Positions 24,305-36,788 of a stretch of 64,000 bases of DNA are shown here, piece after piece (within the stretch, counting starts at the first letter, position 1; every line of letters begins with the position of its first letter). Both the position numbers and the translations under genes were made by a program. The stretch is from NCBI RefSeq assembly GCF_024679245.1, contig NC_090174.1, positions 45,838,688 to 45,902,687 on the forward strand. Direction: 5' to 3'. The notes below the pieces were generated by a model. The model saw only the letters and a program-made list of their open reading frames with translations, did not search any database and was not told where the DNA came from. The DNA comes from Pseudorasbora parva. Lineage: Eukaryota; Chordata; Actinopteri; Cypriniformes; Gobionidae.

Positions 24305-27300
24305 CTTAGCATGGTTGAGTCTGAATAATTGAGAGCTTTGAAGGTGAGAAAACGATCCCGTACAGTCATTCGTGGACGATAGAATCGCATCAGTCCATCA
24401 AACTGCTTCAAAGACACTCCATCTGGCCTCTAAATAAAAGACACACATGTAGATGTATTACATTATTCACAAAGTACACAAGGCTTCAGCCATGAAAAAT
24501 CAAGAGATGGGAAAGAGTGTTAACTGTATAAATCTCACCTGCCGACTAACCAGCAGCTGGAAGGCGTGCTCGATGGCAGATCGCTTGTGTAAAAGCAGAG
24601 ATTTGAATTTCATCTTCTCGACTCCATTAAAGGTGTCAAAAACTACCGCCAGGAGCTGCGAGACAAAAAAGAATAGCAAACTCAATGTAAAGACTAGGTC
24701 ACACTGCAGCAAAAGACCATTTCCAAAAATTCTAAAAATGTTGTTCATTACTGACCAGATTCATGATGAAGTAAAGCTCGATGGACAGATACACAATGAA
24801 GAAAATGCATGACCAACGATTCTTTGAATATGCTGGCATCATCACATCTGGAAAACTAGTGAAGAAAATAAAAGATGGAAGAACTTATAAATCTACTAAA
24901 GACTCTGAAGTCTTTATAAATTAATAGTTAACTATGATTCATTTAGTAAATGATTATTGCAAACTTTCTTATTGAAACTGACTTTTACTATATTAGAACC
25001 GTGACAGTCTGACTACAGCAGCCTGGAGTTAAGTACTTTGCTCAAGGGCATAATGACAACAGAGGATCTGAGAAATTCTCTAGTTCCCCTTAGTTCTCTA
25101 GTTCAAAAAAACTCCAGGGGTTTGAATTGATAACATCTGGATTACTAGCTCAGTTACAGGAAGACATGAAACAACCCCACTGAGACTCAGAGTCATGTTA
25201 TCTTAACCAGGATATGTGCAGAATGAGGGTACTTACTTTGCAGTGGTCAGAAGGACAAACAGACTCACTATGCTGTTCTCAAGTGTGCTAAAATACTGTG
25301 AAGCGAGAAAAAAGAGAGTTTGTATGTGTGTGAGAGATAGAGAAACATGTGGAACACAAAGGTGAGTGTGACTGTGACGCACTAACCGGGTCAGCTGGGT
25401 TGGCTGAGAACAAGCAAAATCCTAAGATGGCAAAGATGACCATGAAGAAAAGCAACAGCAGAAGAATATCAATGAAGGGAGGAAGAGACTGAAATATCTG
25501 CCTCAGGTTTCTAAGAGAGGACAGAAACAGAGATAGAGTGTCAGAATATCACTACAATGTATCCAGTCAAGGACATGCTATACAGCAATTTTCCCATGGT
25601 TTTAGAAAAAAAAAGTCATGCGCATGGCCTCAGGCAGCTTATTGCTTTTATAAGGTCTCAGAAAAAGCAACAAAATAAAAAAACACCAATATTTAACTAT
25701 CGGTAATCATGTATAATTATAACCAGCAGTAAACTTTTAATCTAATAATAATTAAGAAATTATTATAACAATAATAATAATATTAATAATATGCCTGCGA
25801 ACGGCTCCACAGTAACGGCAGTCCACCAAAAAGATCGGCCGCAGGGCTCTTGTTACACGCAGGTGAGATGTCTGCCGGACTAAGACCACAATCGCCTCAA
25901 CGAACTGAAGAAACAGGACACATGTCTGAAAAGCACACAAATCAAGAGAGGATAGAAGGATTATTGAGCTGATCTTCTGTGAATATGAATCTATCATGCA
26001 TCCTGATAAAAAGAACAGCCTATTACAAAAATGCACACACCTTCACCATTGTCCTTTTATGCTGTATAAATGTGCGAAAGCCAAGCCATCTGAGTTTCAT
26101 ACCCAACTCAAATGCCACCGTCGCCAATGCCAGTAACTCCAGTGTCGCATGAATCTGACACAAACAAAAATACACAGTTTTAAGTGTTTGTGTACAAGTA
26201 CTTAGTCGTTTAAATACTTAAACTAAAGAGTTTAAAAGAAAAGATTAATTCAAACTTGACTGTTAAAATCCATTTTGACCATTGCCAAGCACTATGTAAT
26301 AACTTCTTAGCGTCGCTGTAATTTAGATGTATTTTAAAGATGTACACTTTTATTACTGAAATGCTGGAGTATTTTTTTCCGCTAATTTCCACTTTTTTTT
26401 TTAAATGACATCCATCATTTCGAGAGATAAAATGTAAGACAGAAAATCATTCCAACTATAACCTGTCTATTTTCCTATATTTAAACAATCAAATAATAAA
26501 TAGGATATTATTACTACATTAAATATTAATTTATTCTCATTATTCCAAGCATTTTTTTATTTAGCATAAGACATTTTATCACTAAGGTGCCATGCACATT
26601 TATTTTTAAAGAAGTCCACATGAGAAGCAAGTATCGTCCCAATATGACTTTACACACATACACTACCATTCAAAAGTTTGGGGTCGGTAAGATTTGTGAA
26701 TATTTTTCAAAGTCCTTTATGCTCACCAAGGCTGCATTTATTTGAATTACAACTCATTTGTAAAAAAGTAGAATTCTTCACTGTCCCTTTTGATCAATTT
26801 AATACATCTTTGCTGAATAATTTTTTTAATTTCTTTCAAAGGCATAAAGTCTTACTGACCCCAAACTTTTGACCGGTAGTTTATGCACAAATGCAAGTAG
26901 AATTCACATACATAGACGTCCAAGCGGAGGAAGGGGACGGCAGGGGCCTCTGAGAGGGACAGAAGCATGAGTAACACCGCAGTCAGCAGCTCCATCACAT
27001 AGAAAAGGTGATTGTGTGCAAACAGGTAGGCGCTGAGCGCGTGGGCACTTCGCGGATGAGTGAAAAACTTGTCATTATTCTCTCCCTCCTGAGGACAAAC
27101 ACAGACAAAAGGAAAATAGAGAATTATAATTAGCTCTGAGTGTTTGTTTGTGATCATCTGCGTCTATTTAGCTGCTTCATTGAGTGTGTGGAGATTTAAA
27201 AGATGACCTGCAGGTATATTGCTGCTTCCTGGTAGTTCATTTCCCAACTCTGCCGCAAAGAATTCTGGGCCCTGGGGTCTGGTGCTCCTGGGGTCGGAAT

Positions 27301-30300
27301 GACGACATTATTTACAATATCATAATTTCCTGCCCCATCTGTGTAGAGAAAGACAAAAGTTAAACGATTTCTCAATATAAAATAAGCATTAACGTAGAAC
27401 GGTTTTTGAGACAGTTTGGTTTTTAGCACATTTTGATGACATACCGACAGACGCAAACTGTGGGCAGAGGGAGGATGTTTGGACTGGCCTATCATGCGTT
27501 AGTCCACTCATGCTGTCAACTGTACTACTGATTTCCATGGCAGCCCCTGTGATCGGCCCCACGTCCCAGTTGTCAGACATAGAGCTTGTAACTGGTCAAG
27601 CAGTTTTTGGCACTGCAAGGGTTAATTATAAACAATGCACTCGCACATGCAAGTTTCATTGTGCCAGTTGCAGCTGCTGCGGCCAACGCTCCGAAAGCAG
27701 AACAGAATCCTGCGGTGATGCTTACGATTCCTCCAAAGACGACACAGTATCCAAAAAAAAGTCACATCAGGCCAAACGCTACTTTAAAACTCCACATCTC
27801 TCTTTCTGCACCTTCATACATTCATTTGATTACCTTTTATTAAGAAAGACTAAAAAACATTTGCTAATAATGTGTTTCTAAGCTAAAACTAACTAAATTA
27901 ATTACATAAAAATGTCTCTTTTAGTGTAAAAAAACATAAGAAATACGCACAAAACTGTACATAATAAAGTGAAAAATAGATTAAGGTTACTTTCAATGAC
28001 ATCAAAAAGATTTAGACATTCAAAGACACTCTAAAATGTGAACAAATGCACTTCAGAGATGCTTCCCAAAACACTGACTGGACTCCAAACATTTCATTGA
28101 ATCCCAAAAATCTTAATATTCCAAAAGGATTCCACTCTGGACATTTCCTCTCTTTCAAAGGATGTGTGGGAAGGAGAGGCTGTTGATGGTTCAGAAATCG
28201 CAGTGCAACCCAGCAGTTGAATAGATAGTCCAGTGGATTTTGTATCAGTCCCAAACACCGTGAGAACGTCCTTCAGAACCTCGAAGTTGCTTCATCTGAC
28301 ACTAGTCCCTTTTTCAGCCATCCCAATCAGTTTGGTTTCAGTCTCTCTGTCATAGCCTCCTCTTTTCCGTGTCATCTTCTATTTCCTGTGCTATATCCTC
28401 TATATTGTGTCCATTTTAGTCCTTTTTTTCCAAGCTCAAAAACACAGCTGTCCTTTGAGATGTAGGGCACTGCTGAACAAATCTACCAAGCTGAGAGCTT
28501 CATTTGACCCAGAGGGAAGTAAAAAGTTTCAATTCATTTTTCCGATTTATACTTACCATTGCTTCTCTGTAAGCACTAAGCAGTGAATATAAAATGAATC
28601 CACTAACACCCTTTTAAACTATCTGTCAGGCCACAGCCTGGTAATTTAATGCCATGCCCATTAAATCACAAACAGTGAGAGCTTTTAGTTTGACCAAACA
28701 CTGATTGAATGAGTTACTTCACTGCCGATCAGTTCATTGACCCACAGCTGTCTGTAAACAGCTCTTATTGAGTATGCACATGACAACAACAGTGTGGCTT
28801 TTGCTCTGTATGATCAATAAGTTCCTAGCAGAGCAAGAGCGAACAAAAGAGACAGACAGCACTGATAGTTTCTTTCCAGTCTAGTTCCTAATTTCCTTCA
28901 TACGCCAAGAAACAAAGCCAAACTGATGAGCAGAGATCTGAACTGGTTGTTAATAAAAGCACAGAATTTAAAATGTCCAAACAATCTTCACCATGACAAC
29001 GAAAAACATTTTGAGACAGAAGCTTGAGGCAGAATGAGGAAGCAAAGGCATCTGACATTCACGTCAGCTTCTTTCCTCAAAAATTAAGCGCTGGCTGTCC
29101 TGGAACCCCAAAAGACAAACGGTGTCCTTACGTTGTTGTTGTTTTTTTAATTATGAAGTTAGTCTCAGAATTTTCTTGGTTAACTAAAGAAGGAAGAAAA
29201 GTCAAATCCCCAAAAAAGCACTACGATTAACATTCATGTCCTTAAAATAGTCAGGCATCCAGCTCTCATCACTAACAAACAGTTTTGACACAAGGCCATG
29301 GACTGCGTGCGTGCAGGATGGGAGTGGACAGGGGGCCACAAACAGCGTTGTATCTGTCATAAGGCTGACACAGCATTTAAACTCCCCTGTCTGTGTGTGT
29401 GAGGTACAAAAGCTGGTATGCTGCTGTATTGGACACTTAAACACATGACCGTTGGGGTTGTTATACTTCACTCTTAAAGTGACAGTACTTCACAGTGTCC
29501 TTCACCAGAAATCAGACCAAACAAAAATAGTATGTTGGTTATTGAATCGTATAATGTTTGTATATATTTTCACCAAAATGCAATACCACACAATAGCACT
29601 AGAGTGCAGCATCTCACTAGTGAATTTTAAACCATTTTCAGCCATACACCAAAATGATCTCTATCTTACCACAGTTCTTAACATAGCACTTATTCCAAAT
29701 TTACACTGCAAAGTTGTCATAGATGTGTTTCTGAAGTGGCATTTAGGTGTCTTTACATATACTTTTTTAATGCTGCTCAGAAATATGGCATACATGCATT
29801 AACAAAGTCATTTTAACTGCATACTTTGATTCTAGAGGCTGAGGTGGGTTAAAGCAGATATAATTTAGACTAACTTTTGAGCGACATTGCATCTTTAGAC
29901 TGAATTTTGAGCAGGCGCATAGCAGCTTTAACGCAGCTGTGTAAAGACGCCTTAAGAAGAACATAAGCAATACGTATGGGGCTGTTGGACATAGTGTTGT
30001 ATTTGAGGGAAAAAAATGATATAAATACTGTCCGGATTCTCACACAAATTGATTGTTTTGTATCTTAAGACATCAATGTGTTGACACGAGCCGCAGGGTT
30101 TAATTAGAAATTGTTTGCGCATGCTTTTTTTTAACTTTAACTTATATAATTACACCCCATTAACATGCATTTATGACTGGCACAGTGCAACAGTTGGAAA
30201 AACAAGGATATCTACATCTTGGATGCCCTGGGGATAAGCAGATAAATATCCAATTTTCATTTTTGTGGGAACTATCCTACTTATATAAATATAATAATAC

Positions 30301-32002
30301 TAATACATAATACTTATATTCACCAAGACTGGCTTCAGATGTATGGCCTTCACACCTTCACACCAAAAGAATAAATACTGATATCTGTAAATCTGGGGCA
30401 AGATGCATTAACATGGTCATTATCTTAAGACTATTCTTAAGATATAGTATGACCCACAAGCAGTTAGTCAAGGGGCAGAAAAATCTGACTTTTCGGTATC
30501 AAATTAGACCAATCTACATTTTTAAGGACCTGAGTTAAGGGTTAGTTCACCCTAAAATTTTAATTCTGTCATCATTTAGTCAGCATCAAGTTGAATTTCT
30601 ATCTTACTGTATGAATTTCTCTCTTCTGTTGAACACAAAGGAAGATTTTTAGAAGAATGTTTGAAACCAAGCAGATCTCGGCAGCCATTGACTACTGTAG
30701 TAGTCAACATTTGCTTGGTTACAAGCGTTCTTCCAAATATCTTCCTTTGTGTTTAGCAGAAGAGAGAAATTCATACAGGTTTGGAACACCTTGTGCGTGA
30801 CTAAAGGATGAGAGCATTTTCATTTTTGGGTGAACTAAGTTATGAACAGTCTTAAAGAAAACAATGAATGGCCAATTTAACTTGAAAGACTAGTCTTAGC
30901 GGTTTATGCAACCAGCCACTGATTGTAGAAGATAATTTGTTCAGTTCCAAGTAAAAACTGGATTGTCAACAATGCATGAAAATCATTCGATTTCAAACGC
31001 ATATGCACTCCAGTGGACTGCTGCTGACACAGACACACTGATGAAATTAAATTCAACATTAGAAAATCTTTACAAAGCGGTGTGGGGAAAGCTCTAAAAC
31101 CGTAAATTATGCCTATGCAGAAGGCCTGCAAATCATCTCCCAGCGCATAAGGAATGTCAATAATGTAAGTCAACAATTAGGGAAATGTTTGACTGCAGAG
31201 CCCTCTTGAGTCAGTGTTTGGAACTCACACTATTTAAATGGCCATCTTTGCTATCCACATGATGGAAGTCTGAGGGTTAACGATGAGGTTGGAGCAGCTT
31301 AACCTGTAGTATCTGTAGGCCTACTAATCAACATTCCTGTAAGAATATCACTGTTAATCACTGCTAATTAAGTGACACCCAACAGCAGAAGTTTTCAAAT
31401 GTCTGTCCAGACTGGAACACCAGTGACCTGCAAGAGGGGAGTTATGGACAATTCAGAGAATCTAATAAATTATCTTTATAGTTATATTGTTCTATTGACA
31501 TCACTGGTTGTTTTTAACAGTAAGATATCAAATATATTGATGTTGTAATGTTGTCTTTAGTATATCACGCTTAAAATGTTTCTCTTTATAGCCTACTTGA
31601 AAATAGGCAGCCACTTCGCAGGATACATTTATCCATTATATTTACGGTCCTTGGCATGAAAAAGTTTTAAACTTCCTCATCTACATTATCTGACAGCTCG
31701 GACCCAGGACAGAGATGCCAGTGACAGAACTCACTCAGGATGTTGCACACAGAACACGATGACAGATCTTTAGAAGGCGGGTGAATGCCTTTAATGCACC
31801 CCGTTTAAAGGTCTGCACTGGCCTGCACGCAGTCCTGCTTTACCGCCAGTAAAGCTCATGTAAGGTGGCAGAATATTATTGCATGAGAAGTGTCAGCTGA
31901 ATGATAAGGACAGGTATACTCACTCTCTTCCTCCTCCAGCAGTTCGCTGCTCGCTTCGTCCCAGGTCAGAATTAGCGGAACATCGTCGTCCCCGTCCGCC
32001 AT
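17782..32002 (-). CDS. tpcn1: Two-pore channel 1 (27 coding exons)
   Basis: Endolysosomal cation channel of the voltage-gated superfamily (PI(3,5)P2/voltage-gated Na+ channel linked to NAADP Ca2+ release). Exons, 5' to 3': 32002-31924, 27591-27445, 27338-27208, 27088-26912, 26154-26041, 25925-25795, 25510-25387, 25295-25237, 24855-24756, 24655-24539, 24429-24305, 24148-24100, 23995-23932, 23815-23771, 23450-23394, 23249-23196, 23061-22989, 22902-22795, 21446-21375, 21294-21205, 20865-20750, 20647-20601, 19335-19267, 18840-18744, 18601-18465, 18366-18286, 17883-17782. All phases agree, giving 854 aa (human about 816). Two six-TM domains are visible. The N-terminus [16 protein letters not shown] carries the dileucine-type sorting region. 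Filter I is TTANFPD (about 318). An EF-hand-like linker lies around 395-450. Filter II is VVNNWY (about 685), preceded by glycosylation sites NVT and NRT. The tail has [21 protein letters not shown]. Weak points: the exon 2 acceptor, the exon 24 donor and the GC donor of exon 6. Confidence 0.95.
18606..18671. repeat. (CA)n filling tpcn1 intron 24
   Basis: About 33 CA units. On the sense (minus) strand it is (TG)n ending in TAATAG, the acceptor of exon 25. The repeat replaces the usual pyrimidine tract of an intron of only about 140 bp. Confidence 0.95.
19581..19990. mobile_element. MITE with TTAA-flanked inverted ends (tpcn1 intron 22-23 region)
   Basis: Starts TTAAAGTGTTAGTTCACCC and ends GGGTGAACTATCACTTTAA, an inverted pair that includes TTAA at both borders. 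It lies inside the intron between tpcn1 exons 22 and 23. TTAA borders suggest a TTAA-targeting superfamily. No transposase. Confidence 0.75.
20272..20440 (-). mobile_element. 3' tail of a LINE/SINE-type retroelement, reverse orientation
   Basis: AATCAATC followed by 'tttatttatatagcgctttt' is the reverse of a CTATAAATAAA(TTGA)n retroelement tail, as also seen forward at 37180-37282. It extends through 'cagcttcacagtgtt' to about 20440. Family not named. Confidence 0.5.
21706..22749 (-). mobile_element. Degenerate Tc1-like transposon in tpcn1 intron 18
   Basis: Inverted ends CACTATATTGCC and GGCAATATACTG are flanked by TA on both sides, the Tc1/mariner target duplication. The minus strand holds broken transposase pieces. 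One, at about 22500-22650, reads [18 protein letters not shown], the helix-turn-helix region of Tc1 transposases. The rest is interrupted by stops and shifts. The element occupies most of the 1.35-kb intron and ends 45 bp from exon 18. Confidence 0.85.
24001..24026. repeat. (CA)n at tpcn1 exon 13 acceptor
   Basis: On the sense strand this is (TG)13 followed by TTGCAG and the exon. The intron is only 104 bp. Confidence 0.9.
24226..24302. repeat. (GT)n directly after tpcn1 exon 11 donor
   Basis: Sense strand reads AAG, then GTACACAC..., so the 5' splice site merges into about 38 CA units in a 156-bp intron. Confidence 0.95.
26662..26880. mobile_element. MITE, 'CAAAAGTTTGGGGTC' family
   Basis: Inverted ends ACTACCATTCAAAAGTTTGG and its counterpart ACTACCGGTCAAAAGTTTGG (about 30 bp, two mismatches) bound 219 bp in tpcn1 intron 4, 32 bp from exon 4. 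Related sequence occurs at 34215/35690, 44300, 46890 and 62640. Non-coding. Confidence 0.75.
27592..31923. other. tpcn1 intron 1 contents
   Basis: A 4.3-kb first intron. It holds a locally GC-rich stretch at 27600-27780 (open in several frames), a GGTTAGTTCACCC-family element at about 30535-30838, and otherwise AT-rich unique sequence. No second gene is supported. Confidence 0.5.
30535..30838. mobile_element. GGTTAGTTCACCC-family MITE
   Basis: The left end TTAAGGGTTAGTTCACCC is matched by an inverted 'tttttgggtgaact' near 30825. Internal inverted segments 'aacacaaaggaagat' and 'atcttcctttgtgttt' flank 'gccattgactactgtag'. The right border is eroded. Confidence 0.65.
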
Positions 32003-33036
32003 CCCGCCGAATCAGACACGGCGACGAGAGGACCAGTTTAAGGGGACACTGAGTCTCTATGTGCAATAAACTAAGCTTTCAGCGTTACAGAGAAACTTGC
32101 GCTACACGACACGAGTTACAGAAACCGCGTTATTGTCTCCAAACACCAAGCTGAGTGCGTTTATGCTCAAATGTGTTTTAATTTAACTTTAAACATCTAA
32201 GTTAAACGAAACATAATCAAAACATCTCTGTTTCTCTCTGAGTCTCTTTGTTTACGTCATTATCGTCGGCTGTTATTAAAATACCATCACAAGCGCAAAG
32301 TATATTGCTGCTTTCCAAACTAATAATAAACTAATGTAACTTTATAGGGCAGAAAAATGCGATTTAATCGCGCTTTTAACATTATAAATAAAAGAACCGC
32401 CGCCGTCAAGCAGGAGGCTCTGTCGTTACGTCTTTTTACGGCAGTGCCGTTTATGACCGCAGAGATAAACCCCAGATGAAATGCCCTGAAATGTCACAAT
32501 AAAAGCCACTATGTGAAAACGTACCTTGTGCCAAACATTTAATTTAATTTATTGATAATATGACGTTTATGAAATACATACAGGAAAGTTTTTTTTTTCC
32601 ACACACATACAGTAAATCATCAATGAGTTTTCTAATTTTGTCCTTTGCTGGAGTGGATCACTGAAGTGGAGGGTTGAAGGAGCCGAATATAAGAATGTCA
32701 TGCCAACGGTTGTCGTGGTAACTGGTATAAACAACAACAGAATTTGAGTGTGTGACTCTAATTAAGTGAATGCGGATTTCTACCAAAAAGAATAACACGG
32801 TGATGTATAACATGCTATTTAAATTTTAATTCAAAACTGTTTTTATAATTCAAATTAAAACATTTGTGTACTTAGGTATTTTAAAGACCCTTCTGTTTCT
32901 AATGTCTTTCAAAATCTTGTTTTCATTATTCATTTATTTTTTAATCTATATTGTTAGTGGTGTTGCTAACGAAGATGATCTGTTTATTTGGTGTGTGAAT
33001 AGTTTTCTCTCCCTTATTCAATCAAAGAGACCTTTA
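32003..33036. promoter_or_regulatory. Divergent tpcn1/iqcd promoter interval
   Basis: Head-to-head start regions of tpcn1 (ATG at 32002, minus) and iqcd (first good ATG at 33037, plus). The 31.9-32.5 kb part is richer in CpG than its surroundings. An X-box lies at 32709, and AT-rich sequence with a splice acceptor (ending at about 33027) precedes the iqcd start. This implies a non-coding first exon for iqcd. Confidence 0.6.
32709..32722 (+). promoter_or_regulatory. RFX X-box upstream of iqcd
   Basis: GTTGTCGTGGTAAC fits the RFX X-box pattern (GTTGYC, two bases, RGYAAC). It is also where a GTAACT donor of a 5' UTR exon could sit. RFX factors drive ciliary genes, matching the role of iqcd. Motif match only. 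Confidence 0.6.
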
Positions 33037-36000
33037 ATGATGGGCTCAAAATTAGATGATCTCCTTTTTGAAGACAGACTATCAGATGCAGCCACCATTC
33101 CAAACAAAACTAAGGCAGACCTTTTAAAGACCATCAAGCCCTCCAGAAAGACTCTATCATCTCGGGAAGCAAAGCTCATTTTCGGGGTACTAGATGAGTG
33201 CATTAATCAGATGGAGACAGCCTCTCTTCTACGGACTTTGTTGAAATGTCCAGAGGCACTTTTGCCGAGCCTAGGAGAGGAGGCAGTGAGGGCCCTTAAA
33301 GAGCACCACAGGCTTGAGGAAAAGTACCAAGCAATGGTGCTTGATGGGAGTGTTGAACAAAGGGAACAACTAGCCAAATCAGCAAAAGCAGTTCAGGACT
33401 CCTTTCGTAACATTGTGCGGCTATTTAGGGCAACTCCAACCACAAAAGAGGTGCTAAAGGGGATAGAACTTAACACAGGGCAAGAGATGTGGTCTGAGAA
33501 GCTGAAAGATGGCCTGTGTGAGTTGAGGGAGGTCGTTTTGGAGAGGCTCCTCACAACTCCTGTGGAGGAGAAAGAACGCAGAGAGGTGATGCTGGAAGTT
33601 AGTCTGTGTCACTCAGCCAACCAGGAACTGATGGACTCACTGGACAAAGAGGTTGCAATGGCAATAAAAGCCAAGGATACAGAGGTGAGATGCACCATAA
33701 GGAGCAATCGTCACAGATGAATGAGTTCTCCAAACTCCTTTTCTTACATTCTTTATCTGTCTGGCTCTCACTCAGATCTCTGTGTTGAATAATAAAGTGC
33801 ACCAGCTAAGGAACTCACTGCATCAGATGGAAAAGGGTTTGGAAGAGTCTGTTGCCCGAACTCAGCAGGACGCTGAGAAACAGAGCCAATCAGACAAGAA
33901 AACTTCAGAGGGGAAGAGAGCTCGTATGCTGCAGGAGGCCAATCACCTGAGAGCTCAGCTTAATAATGTGATTGCAGCAAACAGAGAGAGAGAACTGGAA
34001 CTACGAAAGGTGTGCGCACTCTGGGTTCATCCAGTTAATGACTACAGGCATGATCATTTTATTGTAAATGTTATTATTTTTTGATTTGCAGAAAAAATAC
34101 AAGGAAGAAACAGAGATAGAGAACTTGATCCAGAAATATGATGCTGAAATGGGAGAGAAACAGGTAGACATTGATCTAGCATGGTCTTTGTTTGATGCAA
34201 TTTTTTGAATATTGTATATACTGTTCAAAAGTTTGGGCTCAGTAAGATAGGTTATGTTTCTTGAAATAATTAGGGGAGAGTGGGGACGGTTGCAACCGAT
34301 TTTCTGGGAAGTCAGAATTGTGTCAGTTACCCACCCACACTGCTGCAACATCTGTGTATATGATAATATATTATATACTTGAATAGACCAGTCAATGTTG
34401 CAACTGACCACATAACAGAGGATGGTTGAAACAAGCCATAGGGGCAATTGCAACATTCATTCAAATATAGTCCATTGGTGTGGAAGCTAATATAGTTATT
34501 TTATAGTTATTGTTCTTGCCGTGAACGGTCTAGTAGGCTAAAAGGGGGGAAAACATTTTCAAGTAACTAGTTTTTGGAGAATTACAATAAATTTGAACTA
34601 CAAAATATTTTTTGTATCAAAATCAACACACTGAAATGTAATAATACTTCTATGAAAGATAATGTTATTATATTCTTTCAAGGTTATGTGGCAAATGGCT
34701 TTTGACTCGTCATAATGCTTCATTATGTTCGCTGCTAACATGGGACACTCCTGTCTGTTGTCCATTTCCTTTTTTGTGGCATACTGAAAACAAAGAACAT
34801 GTCAAATGTATGCCTAGGTTTTTACTAAAAACTTTATTAAATAAAAAGGGGGATATACCTGACTTTTAAAAGGGGTTATTTATTAATACATACAATTATA
34901 ATTTTTGTTATGACAAGATTTTACATCAACTGTGATGTGTTATCATGTGTTACCGTGTTGGCAATACATTGACAGCCATGATAAAACTTGCTATGTTAGC
35001 TTGATACAATAACTTTGGCACATGCTAGCTATCCCTTTTTGTAAGAAAACACTGATTAAAATGATGACTTTACGCAAACAGACAACTTTCTTTTTTTATT
35101 TTTTATTTTAACGTGCAGTATGAATGATCACATGTTGCTGCTTTCTTCTGGCAATATATATGAATAAAATCTCTCTAGCTCATTTCTGATTGAAGAAATA
35201 AGCCATGTTGCAGCTGTCCCACTCTCCATACTTTTATTTACCATTCATTTGACCAAAAGAGACAGTAAAGAATTTTTCATTGTTACAAAAATATATATTC
35301 AAATAAATGATGTTCTTCATTCATCAAAGAATCCTGAGGGGGAAAAAAATGTTTCCACAAAAAAAAAAAAGAAAAGAAAAAAAAGAAAATTAAGCAAAAC
35401 CATTTTCAACCCTAATAATAAGAAATAAGCAGCAAATAAGCATTTTAGAATGATTTCTGGAGGTTTATATAATACTGAAGACTTGAGTAATGATGCTGAA
35501 AATTCAGCTTTGCCATCACAGGAATAAAATACACAAGAAATATTTGTGTCAGAAAATAGAGAATAGTTATTTTAAATTTTAATAATATATCACAATATAA
35601 TTGGTTTTACCGTATTTTGATTAAATAAATGTAGCCTTGGTGAGCATATGAGTTTACAAACATCTTGTTATACAAAAATATTACAGACCCCAAACTTTTT
35701 AACAGTATTGTATTTGAAATACATTAAAACAAATAAAATGCATCACTGTGTATTTTAGTATTTAAATGTAGGTCGTCTTTATGCATACATGTATTTGATG
35801 CTGTATGTGTATATGTGTGTCTAGACTGAGTTGGAGGAAATGACAAGCATGCATGAGAAGGATAAGACAGAGCTGAGAGGCCTGGAGGAACTTTTTGCAA
35901 TTATGAACCTGGAGTACTCCCAGATTATGCAGGAGCGACAGGAGGCTCAGGAGAAGGCAGAACAGCAGGAAAAAGAAAGAGAGATGCAGAGCCAAGCTGC

Positions 36001-36106
36001 CACTATTATTCAGGCCTACTGGAAAGGCTTTTGTGTGCGCAAGGCCATGAAAGCTAGTGCAAAGCCCAAGAAAGGAAAGAAAGGAAAGGGTAAAAAAGGG
36101 AAATGA
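33037..36106 (+). CDS. iqcd: IQ motif-containing D / dynein regulatory complex subunit 10
   Basis: Axonemal coiled-coil protein, subunit of the nexin-dynein regulatory complex of motile cilia. Exons 33037-33684, 33776-34009, 34092-34163 and 35825-36106, all phase 0, give 411 aa (human about 449). The start chosen is MMGSKLDDLL. An in-frame reading upstream to 32866 is hydrophobic Phe/Leu-rich sequence that looks like intron or UTR and ends in an acceptor-like tract. Residues 1-330 are helical, charged coiled coil. The C-terminus has the IQ motif AATIIQAYWKGFCVRKAMKA, then a Lys-rich tail KKGKKGKGKKGK. It is head-to-head with tpcn1, as I recall for the human pair. Intron 3 (34164-35824) carries nested DNA elements. 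AATAAA is 76 bp past the stop. Confidence 0.92.
34215..35705. mobile_element. Nested DNA elements in iqcd intron 3
   Basis: The outer element begins 'tgttcaaaagtttggg' near 34222 and ends 'ccccaaacttttt' near 35700, the same family as 26662. It is interrupted by an inner element, about 34272-35232, with inverted ends GGGGAGAGTGGGGACGGTTG and (right, inverted) GTTGCAGCTGTCCCACTCTCC. The outer interior resumes near 35420 with 'gatttctggaggtttatat'. No transposase. Confidence 0.65.
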
Positions 36107-36181
36107 AAGCGAACTAGAAATGAAAGCAAGATTCACTGATAATCACTGTTATTACTCCTATGTTATTAGATAAATGAAATC

Positions 36182-36187
36182 AATAAA
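36182..36187 (+). terminator. iqcd polyadenylation signal
   Basis: AATAAA 76 bp downstream of the iqcd stop codon. Confidence 0.7.
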
Positions 36188-36504
36188 GCCCACTGTGACT
36201 GAGACTCATAAAGCATTTAGAAGTGTTCACATTCATCTTTTGATAATACTTTTAGCCATATTTTTTACCCAATTTGACATCTAAAAAAGTCAACGCAAGT
36301 TGCCAAAAGTCAGAGGCAATCTGCAGATTTCACAGAAAATCTCATAGTCTATATAGGCCACAGACTCTGATGTTTGATATTTTGAGCAGATTTCGAAACA
36401 CATTTTCGTTTGTCATGCAAGTGTAAGATGCCTAGTGTTTAGTCCAGCCTTTAGAAACAATGGCGTATGAAACATGAAAAATGCAGCCTATGCAGTATAT
36501 CTAA

Positions 36505-36571
36505 ATACAGCTCTGGAAAAAATTAAGAGGCCAGTTAAATCAATGTTAAGTGGTCTCTTAATTTTTTACAG
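36505..36571. repeat. Short hairpin repeat remnant
   Basis: 'ctggaaaaaattaagaggcc' and the inverted 'ggtctcttaattttttac' face each other over about 65 bp. A small remnant of a DNA element between iqcd and cfap73. Confidence 0.5.
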
Positions 36572-36685
36572 ATGGAAGCTTGTTTCCACCATGGTGTAAA
36601 AAATACAAAAGGTAATTGCGACTTTTTTTATCTAACAATTCTAAATATTTTTCTCACAATTGCAAGTTTATATCCTGCAATTCTG

Positions 36686-36788
<103 letters not shown>

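Noticed and set aside
32866..33036. Hydrophobic N-terminal extension of iqcd
   Set aside because: Phe/Leu-rich sequence ends in a pyrimidine tract and AG just before the first good ATG, so it is more likely intron/5' UTR than a signal anchor on a coiled-coil axonemal protein.
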